This document shows positions 33,732 through 40,441 of a stretch of DNA of 64,000 nucleotides, piece by piece. Position 1 is the first letter of the stretch, and every line of letters starts with the position of its first letter. The notes beneath the pieces were generated by a model, which was not told where the DNA came from, made no database searches, and saw nothing but the letters and a program-made list of their open reading frames with translations. The position numbers and the translations under genes were made by a program. The stretch spans positions 124,001 to 188,000 of the forward strand of contig SDAL01000004.1 of NCBI GenBank assembly GCA_004153385.1, in the 5' to 3' direction. This stretch comes from Paracoccaceae bacterium (GTDB taxonomy: Bacteria > Pseudomonadota > Alphaproteobacteria > Rhodobacterales > Rhodobacteraceae).

Positions 33732-34309
33732 GCAGCGGCTGTCCCTGATCTGCCGAGAACAGCCAGCGAGGAGGCATCCACGCCGGACAGAAGGTGTTCG
33801 CCTTCTTCCAGATGGAGCATCTCTGCCAAGCGCGCACGCGCCCGGTTAGCCCGGCTTTTCACGGTCCCTACCTTGACCCCCATGGTCTCGGCAGCTTCCT
33901 CATATGAAAAGCCCGACGCACCTACAAGGATTAGTACCTCACGGTGTTCTGGCGAGAGCTGATCGAAGGCCCGCATGAAATCGTTCATGGCAAGGCGGCC
34001 GTCATGCGCAGGTTTTTCGCACAGGCTTGCCGCGTGGACGCCTTCGGGGTCTGCCACTTCGCGCTTGCGTTTACGGCGGTCGGAATAAAACGTATTGCGC
34101 AAAATGGTGAACAGCCATGCCCGCATGTTCGTGCCGACTTGGAACTTCTCGATATTCGACCACGCCTTGACGATTGTATCTTGAACAAGATCATCAGCAG
34201 AGGCGGAGTTACGGGTCAACGACATGGCAAAGGCACGCAAAGCCGGCAGATGTTCTGGCAATTCATCGCGCGGATCAGCGTTTGCAGTTTGCGTGGAGGG
34301 CGAACTCAT
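33728..34309 (-). CDS. ecfG: General stress response sigma factor, EcfG family
   Basis: 193-residue ECF sigma factor directing RNA polymerase to GGAAC...CGTT promoters. The sigma-2 region reads FAMSLTRNSASADDLVQDTI, then VKAWSNIEKFQVGTNMRAWL with FTILRNTFYSDRRKRKRE. The sigma-4 region reads LSPEHREVLILVGASGFSYE followed by VGTVKSRANRARARL. The start overlaps the nepR stop by 4 bp, so anti-sigma and sigma are co-translated. Held by NepR and released when phosphorylated PhyR captures NepR. Confidence 0.93.
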   Translation of the reverse strand: MSSPSTQTANADPRDELPEHLPALRAFAMSLTRNSASADDLVQDTIVKAWSNIEKFQVGTNMRAWLFTILRNTFYSDRRKRKREVADPEGVHAASLCEKPAHDGRLAMNDFMRAFDQLSPEHREVLILVGASGFSYEEAAETMGVKVGTVKSRANRARARLAEMLHLEEGEHLLSGVDASSLAVLGRSGTAAA

Positions 34310-34464
34310 TTACCGCCCTCCTTTTTACGCAACTGCGCCAGCAAATCATTGAACCGATCTGGAACATCCTCGTTCAAAGCCGTTTCATAAGCTTTTTTGA
34401 GGTTTTGATTGATCTGCTCCTTAATGCTGGCCTTGGACTTGTCGTCAGCCATTTCATTCGTCAT
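34306..34464 (-). CDS. nepR: Anti-sigma factor NepR
   Basis: A 52-residue anti-sigma factor for EcfG. The helix signature IKEQINQNLKKAYETALNED, then VPDRFNDLLAQLRKKE, is the NepR core, which binds either EcfG or the sigma-like domain of PhyR. The ATG at 34464 gives a normal short NepR; an upstream start at 34515 would run through its promoter and add an atypical Cys/Trp-rich tail. First gene of nepR-ecfG-kinase, transcribed from the divergent EcfG promoter region. Confidence 0.9.
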   Translation of the reverse strand: MTNEMADDKSKASIKEQINQNLKKAYETALNEDVPDRFNDLLAQLRKKEGGK

Positions 34465-34496
34465 ATCTAGGTTCCGATCACGCCAGTGTTTTACAT

Positions 34497-34522
34497 GGAA
34501 CCAAACGCAGGACAATGGCGTT
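34497..34522 (+). promoter_or_regulatory. EcfG-type promoter for phyR
   Basis: -35 element GGAAC at 34497-34501, 17-base spacer, -10 element CGTT at 34519-34522: an exact match to the EcfG consensus, 36 bp before the phyR start codon. It overlaps the opposite-strand promoter of nepR almost completely. Confidence 0.8.
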
Positions 34523-34528
34523 AGTTCC
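34504..34528 (-). promoter_or_regulatory. EcfG-type promoter for nepR-ecfG-kinase
   Basis: On the minus strand GGAAC is at 34528-34524, followed by a 16-base spacer and CGTT at 34507-34504, 40 bp before the nepR start. It gives autoregulation of the sigma factor operon and shares its DNA with the phyR promoter. Confidence 0.8.
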
Positions 34529-34557
34529 CCGCAATACGAAATTTTGGGAGTTTCTAC

Positions 34558-35355
34558 ATGCCCACCGATATCGCCGGCGCAATTTCAGCGAACCTGCCGT
34601 ATCTCCGTCGCTACGCGCGTGCCCTGACGGGCAGCCAGGATACCGGCGACCGTTATGCGGCGGCGACCCTGGAAGCGATTCTGGCCGAAGATGCTATTTT
34701 CAAAAGTGAAACAGACCCGAAGGTTGCTTTGTTTTACGCGTTTCACCTCGTCTGGGCCTCGTCGGGCGCGCCGCTTGGTGAAGCCGAAAGCTCTCTGGAG
34801 TCGAGCGCACAAGATCATATGGCCAATCTGACGCCGAACACGCGCGAGGCGCTGTTGCTGCACACGATCGAGGGGTTCCGCTACGAGGAAGTCGCAAAGA
34901 TCATGCAAATCGACAGCCGTGAAGCCGAAGAGCTTGTCGAGATTGCCCTGCGGGAGATGGAAAGCTCTGTCGCAGGCAAGGTTATGATCATCGAGGACGA
35001 AGCCATCATCGCGATGGATATCCGCGCCATCGTTGAAGAGCTTGGCCATCAGGTCACCGGAATTGCCCGTACGCGCACCGAAGCCGTGGAACTGGCATCG
35101 CGCGAGAAACCCGATCTGATTCTGGCCGATATCCAGCTTGCCGATAACAGCTCGGGCATTGATGCGGTCAACGATATTCTGGCCCAGTTCGAGGATCTGC
35201 CGGTGGTATTTATTACCGCATTCCCCGAGCGACTGCTCACCGGCGAACGCCCCGAGCCCGCATTCCTGATCACCAAACCCTATACCGAAACACAGGTGCA
35301 ATCTGCGGTCAGTCAGGCGATGTTCTTTAGCTCGACCGAGACACTTATGGCGTAG
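34558..35355 (+). CDS. phyR: General stress response regulator PhyR
   Basis: Anti-anti-sigma response regulator of 265 residues. The N-terminal sigma-like domain (1-135) contains LPYLRRYARALTGSQDTGDR and LTPNTREALLLHTIEGFRYE. The C-terminal receiver contains VMIIEDEAIIAMDIRAIVEE (acidic pocket), LILADIQLADNSSGID (phospho-Asp), VFITAFPERLLTG (Thr) and LITKPYTETQVQ (Lys). When phosphorylated it sequesters NepR and frees EcfG. Transcribed from its own EcfG promoter, divergent from nepR; a rho-independent terminator follows. Confidence 0.95.
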   Translation: MPTDIAGAISANLPYLRRYARALTGSQDTGDRYAAATLEAILAEDAIFKSETDPKVALFYAFHLVWASSGAPLGEAESSLESSAQDHMANLTPNTREALLLHTIEGFRYEEVAKIMQIDSREAEELVEIALREMESSVAGKVMIIEDEAIIAMDIRAIVEELGHQVTGIARTRTEAVELASREKPDLILADIQLADNSSGIDAVNDILAQFEDLPVVFITAFPERLLTGERPEPAFLITKPYTETQVQSAVSQAMFFSSTETLMA

Positions 35356-35377
35356 TAAGCTCACAATTGGATGCTGC

Positions 35378-35407
35378 AAAAAAACCGGCCCCTGCGCCGG
35401 TTTTTTT
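35378..35407 (+). terminator. Rho-independent terminator after phyR
   Basis: Arms AAAAAAACCGGC (35378-35389) and GCCGGTTTTTTT (35396-35407) pair perfectly around a 6-base loop, with the T-run on the phyR transcript. Confidence 0.85.
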
Positions 35408-35452
35408 GTGCGCATATTTGCGCGACCTTCCGCCTATGGTGCAGGCGTGGCC

Positions 35453-35478
35453 GGAACAATCCGATATATCGCGGCGTT
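35453..35478 (+). promoter_or_regulatory. EcfG-type promoter for the periplasmic protein gene
   Basis: GGAAC at 35453-35457, 17 bases, CGTT at 35475-35478, exact consensus, 48 bp before the start codon at 35526. Confidence 0.75.
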
Positions 35479-35525
35479 CTTCCTGAGATGGGCGAGACCC
35501 CTCGCTCCTATATCTGGAGACAGAC

Positions 35526-36014
35526 ATGAAACGCATTTTGATGATGTCCGGTGCCCTCGTCCTTGCCGCAGGTGCTGCGATGGCCGATGTAACGCCAGTA
35601 AAAGACGTAAAAGTCGAAACCGATATCAAAGCACTCAGCGACCCAGCCGCCCAAGCCTTCTATGAAGGCATGGCAAGCGATCTTGAGGCTCAGATCATTG
35701 CGGATCTGGGCACTGCGTATAATCCCGATAACGCCGCCGGTGCGCGACTGAGCGTCGATATTGACGAAGCCGAACTTGCCAGCACATGGGAGAACCTGAC
35801 AGATGTGGGCCAATCGCGTTTGGGCGCACAGGTCAATGTGTACTCCGATACGGACAACTCGGATTTCAACAACTATACCTTGAGCGTGAGCTATCCTGAT
35901 ATCGCGGTCTACCTGCCCCCCAATTCGGACATCAGCGCACTGACGGTTGATGATCCCGCCTATTATCAGGCCATGATCGAACTCTTCGCACATGAGGTCG
36001 TCGAGCGTCTTTAA
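35526..36014 (+). CDS. Small secreted/periplasmic protein of unknown function, EcfG-controlled
   Basis: 162 residues. The signal peptide MKRILMMSGALVLAAGAAMA ends at an Ala-x-Ala-like site. The mature protein is acidic and mixed alpha/beta: IKALSDPAAQAFYEGMASDL suggests a helix, and repeated short strands follow (ARLSVDIDEAELAS, LTLSV-like and VNVYSDTDNSD). No cysteine, no lipobox, no recognised domain. TGGAGA precedes the ATG. It has its own EcfG-type promoter and its own terminator, so it is probably a monocistronic general stress gene made for the envelope. Confidence 0.8.
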   Translation: MKRILMMSGALVLAAGAAMADVTPVKDVKVETDIKALSDPAAQAFYEGMASDLEAQIIADLGTAYNPDNAAGARLSVDIDEAELASTWENLTDVGQSRLGAQVNVYSDTDNSDFNNYTLSVSYPDIAVYLPPNSDISALTVDDPAYYQAMIELFAHEVVERL

Positions 36015-36043
36015 CGCGATTTCGCTTGTTATAATTCTGCGCG

Positions 36044-36072
36044 AAAGCCCTGACTTCGGTCGGGGCTTTTTT
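36044..36072 (+). terminator. Rho-independent terminator
   Basis: Arms AAAGCCCTGAC (36044-36054) and GTCGGGGCTTT (36059-36069) with one G-T pair and a TTCG loop, followed by T residues to 36072. Ends the periplasmic protein transcript. Confidence 0.8.
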
Positions 36073-36141
36073 CATGGCTATTTTCTAGACCGATCTGGAT
36101 AACCGCACCTGCCAACGCCAGTCTGACAAAAGGACCGCCAT

Positions 36142-36173
36142 GAAAAAGGCCGGTGCATATCCATGCACCGGCC
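36142..36173 (-). terminator. Rho-independent terminator after dps
   Basis: Arms GGCCGGTGCAT (36148-36158) and ATGCACCGGCC (36163-36173), 4-base loop; on the minus strand a run of five T follows. It lies 26 bp after the dps stop. Confidence 0.8.
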
Positions 36174-36198
36174 ATTAAATCTGAAGTGGTTTATCTGA

Positions 36199-36696
36199 TT
36201 ATTTTGTCAGATGCGCGCGTAGCATCCATGCCATCTGTTCCAACTGGCCGCACACGCCGCCTAGCAGGTCATCTGTTGCGTGGTCGTTATGCTCGTCCGC
36301 CAGCTCGCACACGTCTTGGATACGGGTCGCAATGGCTTCGTGGTCTTTGACCAGATCGCTGATCATTTCTTCAGCAGTGGGTTTGCCATCCAGCTCTTCG
36401 ATCTGCGAGAAGTTGTTGAGCTGTTTAAGGTTCATAGGCGCCAATTCACCCAATGCCCGCACACGCTCGGCCACATCATCGGCGGCTGCAAACAGCGCGC
36501 CATACTGCTCTTCGGTCAGCAGGTGCAGCGGACGGAAAAGCGGGCCTTCGACGTTCCAGTGGTAGAACTGGGTTTTGATCGCCAGCTTGAACACATCGGA
36601 GGCGACTTGGTTCACGGCCTTCGCCATGACCTTCTTCTTCTCGACGCCGGTTTTGACGGTTTCAGCTTTCGGTTTTGCTTGCAGTACATCAGCCAT
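36199..36696 (-). CDS. dps: DNA starvation/stationary phase protection protein Dps
   Basis: Ferritin-like dodecameric protein that binds DNA and oxidises iron(II), lowering peroxide damage; 165 residues. The ferroxidase ligands lie in FYHWNVEGPLFRPLHLLTEE and QYGALFAAADDVAERVRALG. A basic N-terminal tail (KPKAETVKTGVEKKKVMAK) could bind DNA. AAGGAGAG precedes the ATG. An exact EcfG-type promoter lies about 96 bp upstream, so it is a general stress regulon member; own terminator downstream. Confidence 0.95.
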   Translation of the reverse strand: MADVLQAKPKAETVKTGVEKKKVMAKAVNQVASDVFKLAIKTQFYHWNVEGPLFRPLHLLTEEQYGALFAAADDVAERVRALGELAPMNLKQLNNFSQIEELDGKPTAEEMISDLVKDHEAIATRIQDVCELADEHNDHATDDLLGGVCGQLEQMAWMLRAHLTK

Positions 36697-36791
36697 GTGG
36701 CTCTCCTTGGTTTTCCGCGCGGCACGCTCAAACCCTGTCTCGAGTGAGGTGGGGAGCTTGGGGCCCGCGCGTTCATCTATTTCATCCCCTC

Positions 36792-36817
36792 AACGACAAA
36801 GGGTGCGGGACCGTTCC
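36792..36817 (-). promoter_or_regulatory. EcfG-type promoter for dps
   Basis: Minus strand: GGAAC at 36817-36813, 17-base spacer, CGTT at 36795-36792. The -35 element falls exactly in the loop of the hairpin at 36799-36830. Confidence 0.75.
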
Positions 36818-36830
36818 GTCCCGCACCCTT
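36799..36830. terminator. Strong hairpin between usp and dps
   Basis: Perfect 13-bp arms AAGGGTGCGGGAC (36799-36811) and GTCCCGCACCCTT (36818-36830) with the 6-base loop CGTTCC. It lies 57 bp after the usp stop, so it should end the sulP-usp transcript; only three T follow on that strand, while six T follow on the plus strand. Confidence 0.65.
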
Positions 36831-36886
36831 CATTTTTTAAATTTTCTCGCGCGATGCATACACCCACAAGGGGCGTCGCCCGTTTT

Positions 36887-37735
36887 CTAGCGCATCAACA
36901 GCACCGGCACCTTGCAAGACCGGATCATGGCGGTGGTTGTGGATCCGATGATCAACGACCGGATACGCGAGTGGCCATAGGCCCCCATGACCACCATGTC
37001 GAAACCGCGCGCCTCGACAAAGTCGGCCAAGGCGACATCCGGCTCGCCGGTCAGGTTCTCATGCTGGGCATTGATGCCTGCATCCGACAGTAACGCTTGG
37101 GCATCGTTCAATCGTTCGAGAACATGGGCATCGCCGCCGACGGTGACCAATGTCACATCGATATCCTTGAAGATCGGCGAGGACGCCAGCGTTTTCAGGG
37201 CCTTGATTGCAGACGTGCCCCCGTCATATGCCAGACAGACCTTGTTGACCGGATGGAAGGTACCGTTGGCCACCAGAACAGGGCTGGTTGTGGCGCGGAT
37301 CAGACGTTCCATATTGCTGCCCAAGTGATCCTGAGCCGCCTCATGGCCCTCGCCACGTTTACCGATCACCATCAAACGGGCATCCGCGCCGCGCTCTGCG
37401 ACCGCCTCGACGATATCGCCGTTGCGCAGCTGCGTTGAGGGTGCGGTATGGCCATCACCGCGCACACGGGCGCTTGCATCTTCCAAAATCGCACGCCCGC
37501 GGTGGCTGGAAAGCTTGGCCTGCTGCGCATCCAGATTGGCCAGATCCGCCATAAGCGACGACCGCGCGCCAAGCGCGATCGTCCCTGACAGTTCTGATGT
37601 GGCCTTCTCGCGCCGGCCCAGAACGTGGATCAGCTCCACATTCGCGCCCAACCGGTCCGCCGCCCACGCGGCATAATCGCACACGCTGGCCGAATATTGC
37701 GACCCGTCCACGAAAGCTAAAATCTTTTTGTCCAT
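36887..37735 (-). CDS. Universal stress protein, tandem Usp domains
   Basis: 282 residues with two Usp folds. Domain 1 begins KILAFVDGSQYSASVCDYAA and includes LMVIGKRGEGHEAAQDHLGS. Domain 2 begins KVCLAYDGGTSAIKALKTLA and ends VVMGAYGHSRIRSLIIGSTT, the G-2x-G-9x-G(S/T) ATP-binding pattern. The ATG at 37735 follows GGGGAAAGA and lies 10 bp after sulP, so the two are co-transcribed. Usp proteins beside SulP transporters are frequent and may tune transport. Confidence 0.9.
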   Translation of the reverse strand: MDKKILAFVDGSQYSASVCDYAAWAADRLGANVELIHVLGRREKATSELSGTIALGARSSLMADLANLDAQQAKLSSHRGRAILEDASARVRGDGHTAPSTQLRNGDIVEAVAERGADARLMVIGKRGEGHEAAQDHLGSNMERLIRATTSPVLVANGTFHPVNKVCLAYDGGTSAIKALKTLASSPIFKDIDVTLVTVGGDAHVLERLNDAQALLSDAGINAQHENLTGEPDVALADFVEARGFDMVVMGAYGHSRIRSLIIGSTTTAMIRSCKVPVLLMR

Positions 37736-37745
37736 TCTTTCCCCC

Positions 37746-39233
37746 TCAATGCTCCAGCATCTTGTCCAGCGCGCCGGGCTTATCGGCCATGCCAAGCCGC
37801 CCCACGATAGACGAAGATGACGCGTCCATGCCCAGAACCTCGACCTCGGCCCCGTCGCGACGGAATTTCAGCACTGCCATGTCGAGCGCCGATACAGCCG
37901 ATAAATCCCAGATTTTGGCATCGCTGACATCGATCACAACACGATCAAGCGTTTCATGGAAATCAAATGCAGCCATGAAATCCTCGGTCGCACCATAAAA
38001 CAGCTGACCATGCACCCGATAGGTCCGTTCACGCCCGTCGGGCGACAGCGCAGAGGTCAGGTGGAACTGGCGCGCGATCTTGGCGGCAAAGAAGATGCCA
38101 GACAACAGCACACCCACCAGAACACCGATGGCCAGATTATGGGTGGCGACCACAACCACAACCACCGCCAGCATCACAACACTGGAGGTTTTGGGGTGGA
38201 TGCGCAGCTCCCTGATCGAAGACCAGCTGAACGTCCCCACAGACACCATGATCATGATTGCAACCAACGCCGCCATCGGGATCTGGCTGACCCAAGGCCC
38301 CAGCACGACACAGAAGATCAGCAGCATCACGCCCGCGACCATGGTCGACAGCCGTCCGCGCCCGCCGGATTTTACGTTGATCATCGACTGGCCGATCATG
38401 GCGCAGCCCGCCATACCACCGATAAAGCCGGTGATCCCGTTGGCCACGCCCTGACCAATACACTCCTGATTGCGGCTGGACGTGGTGTCGGTCAGATCGT
38501 CGATCAGGTTTTGCGTCATCAGGCTTTCCAGAAGCCCGACAATGGCCACCGCCAGCGAATAGGGGAAGATAATCTGCAAAGTCTCGAAATTCAGCGGAAT
38601 ATCGGGGATCAGGAACACAGGCAGCGTATCAGGCAGCGCGCCCATATCGCCCACTGTGCGCACATCCCAGCCAAAGAACATCGACAGGCCGGTTAACACA
38701 ACAATCGCCACCAAGGGCGAGGGAATGGTTTTGGTCACACGCGGCAACAGATAGATCACGGCCAAGGCCGCCACAATCAGCGGATAGGTCAGCATCGGTA
38801 CACGCGACGGGTCCATCTCGGGCAGTTGCGCCAGAAAGATCAAGATCGCCAGCGCATTGACGAAGCCGGTCATCACCGATTTCGACACAAACCGCATAAC
38901 GAAGCTGATCCGGCTCACACCGACAGCGATCTGGATCACACCCGCCAGCACCGTAGCGGCCAGCAGATATTGCAGCCCGTGGTCGCGCACCAAAGTGACC
39001 ATCAGCACTGCCGTGGCCGCGGTGGCGGCGGAAATCATTCCCGGCCGCCCCCCCACAATCGCCGTAATCACCGCGATCGAGAAACTGGCATACAGCCCCA
39101 CTTTCGGATCGACCCCGGCGATGATGGAAAAGGCGATGGCTTCGGGAATAAGCGCAAGCGCCACAACAAGGCCAGACAGGACATCCGCACGGATGTTGCC
39201 GACCCAAGATCTACGATAAGCATCAAGGTTCAT
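37746..39233 (-). CDS. SulP family anion transporter with STAS domain
   Basis: Inner-membrane anion transporter of 495 residues. The transport domain (about 1-390) has [20 protein letters not shown] and [20 protein letters not shown] near the start (SulP signature), then about ten more helices and [20 protein letters not shown]. The C-terminal STAS domain includes [20 protein letters not shown]. Substrate may be sulfate, bicarbonate or another anion. The ATG at 39233 follows TAGGAAAA; an in-frame extension to 39335 would pass through the structured leader and is rejected. Confidence 0.9.
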   Translation of the reverse strand: MNLDAYRRSWVGNIRADVLSGLVVALALIPEAIAFSIIAGVDPKVGLYASFSIAVITAIVGGRPGMISAATAATAVLMVTLVRDHGLQYLLAATVLAGVIQIAVGVSRISFVMRFVSKSVMTGFVNALAILIFLAQLPEMDPSRVPMLTYPLIVAALAVIYLLPRVTKTIPSPLVAIVVLTGLSMFFGWDVRTVGDMGALPDTLPVFLIPDIPLNFETLQIIFPYSLAVAIVGLLESLMTQNLIDDLTDTTSSRNQECIGQGVANGITGFIGGMAGCAMIGQSMINVKSGGRGRLSTMVAGVMLLIFCVVLGPWVSQIPMAALVAIMIMVSVGTFSWSSIRELRIHPKTSSVVMLAVVVVVVATHNLAIGVLVGVLLSGIFFAAKIARQFHLTSALSPDGRERTYRVHGQLFYGATEDFMAAFDFHETLDRVVIDVSDAKIWDLSAVSALDMAVLKFRRDGAEVEVLGMDASSSSIVGRLGMADKPGALDKMLEH

Positions 39234-39320
39234 ATATTTTTTCCTACCCGTTGTGGCCCGAAACAGGCCGCGCGGACTTCTAGGTTTTGAATTGTGTTCG
39301 GGTTTATCCGGCGGATCGGC

Positions 39321-39434
39321 GGCCGGAAGAGCCACCCGGGAGTCGCACCCGGGTCCTGATGATTACCGATTTCATACGAAACCGTGACCAAAAGGGCAAT
39401 GCACCAGTTCCATTTCACCACATGCGTTGCGGCC
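39321..39434 (-). ncRNA. Candidate structured leader of the SulP gene
   Basis: On the minus strand, ahead of sulP, several stems can form. GGCCG (39434-39430) can pair with CGGCC (39325-39321) enclosing the element. ATTGCC (39400-39395) pairs with GGTAAT (39367-39362). Inside that, GGTTTC/GAAATC (39383-39378 and 39373-39368) has a GTAT loop. ACCCGGG/CCCGGGT (39354-39348 and 39340-39334) has a 7-base TGCGACT loop resembling a tRNA T-arm. It ends 88 bp before the start codon. Could be a riboswitch or a tRNA-like regulator; a 'sul1' motif has, to my recollection, been reported before such genes in alphaproteobacteria, but I cannot check it. Confidence 0.4.
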
Positions 39435-39478
39435 TTGCCCGTTAATCGCTTAGCTGTTGGCAAGCACTGGGGGATCAC

Positions 39479-40357
39479 GTGAAGTTCATTTACAAGTTCG
39501 GCCTTGGCCTTATGGGGCGGATGGCAACCACGAATATCGGACTGATCGCAGCCGGCGTGGCCTTTTATGCCATGCTTGCCGTGTTTCCCGGAATTTCGGC
39601 CATCATCGCGATCTGGACTGCTTTTGCAGACCCATCCACCATCCGCACCTATCTTGCGGTCGCCGATGATTTCATCCCGCCCCAAGCGTGGCAGCTTTTG
39701 AACGACCAGATCCAAAGCTGGCTGATCAGCCCGCACGAATCGATTGGCGTCGGGACAGTGATATCGCTGGCGGTCACGCTGTTTTCGGCCCGTGCGGGTG
39801 TAGGGGCCCTGGTGTTGGGGCTGAACCTGATTCACGGCGTCAAACCCCGCAACACGATCTGGAGCCTGCTTTTCGCCTATTTCATGACCCTTGCGCTTGT
39901 CGGTGTCATGCTGGTGGCGTTGGCCACCATCGTGTTGGTGCCGATCATCGTAAATTTCCTGCCCTTTTTGAACCTCGGCCCGATCCACGACTATACCGAG
40001 ATCATGCTATCGGCATTGCCTTGGGCGGGAATGGTCTTGCTGATGCTTTCGACGCTGGGGCTGTTATACCGGTATGGCCCGCGCTCCAGACGGGGAAAAC
40101 GCGATCCGCTTCTTACCGTTGGGGCCTTTGTGGCGGCGGGCGTGTGGGGCGCAGCAAGTTTCGGCCTGACATTTTACCTTACGAATTTTGCCAATTATTC
40201 GAAAGTATACGGCTCCATCGGGGCGGTGATTGCACTGTTATTGTGGCTGTATCTGTCGGCATTTGCAATTCTGCTGGGAGCTGCGGTGAATGCAGAATTG
40301 CGCAACCGAAGGTCCGGTGAAATCGCCCCTGCCACGCAGGAAGGCGATGCCCGCTAA
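39479..40357 (+). CDS. YihY/virulence factor BrkB family membrane protein
   Basis: 292-residue inner-membrane protein with six hydrophobic segments. The family N-terminus AAGVAFYAMLAVFPGISAII, a middle FSARAGVGALVLGLNLIHGV and the C-terminal TNFANYSKVYGSIGAVIALL with LWLYLSAFAILLGAAVNAEL match the YihY/BrkB family (function still unclear; often mis-called RNase BN). The start is a GTG at 39479 after GGGGGA. Divergent from sulP; a terminator follows. Confidence 0.9.
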   Translation: MKFIYKFGLGLMGRMATTNIGLIAAGVAFYAMLAVFPGISAIIAIWTAFADPSTIRTYLAVADDFIPPQAWQLLNDQIQSWLISPHESIGVGTVISLAVTLFSARAGVGALVLGLNLIHGVKPRNTIWSLLFAYFMTLALVGVMLVALATIVLVPIIVNFLPFLNLGPIHDYTEIMLSALPWAGMVLLMLSTLGLLYRYGPRSRRGKRDPLLTVGAFVAAGVWGAASFGLTFYLTNFANYSKVYGSIGAVIALLLWLYLSAFAILLGAAVNAELRNRRSGEIAPATQEGDAR

Positions 40358-40385
40358 GGCGCGCGCGCCCAACCGGACTGCATAA

Positions 40386-40414
40386 AAAAACGGGGCCAGC
40401 GCGGCCCCGTTTTT
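40386..40414. terminator. Bidirectional rho-independent terminator
   Basis: AAAAACGGGGCC (40386-40397) and GGCCCCGTTTTT (40403-40414), perfect arms with a 5-base loop; separates convergent yihY and tamB. Confidence 0.85.
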
Positions 40415-40441
40415 CATATTTTGATGACCGCTTTAAGGGCT

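Noticed and set aside
39234-39335. N-terminal extension of the SulP protein
   Set aside because: The added residues are not membrane- or family-like, and the ATG at 39233 has a good ribosome binding site.
39334-39354. A tRNA gene suggested by the T-arm-like hairpin
   Set aside because: No matching acceptor stem, D-arm and 7-base anticodon loop could be fitted at tRNA distances; kept only as a structured leader.
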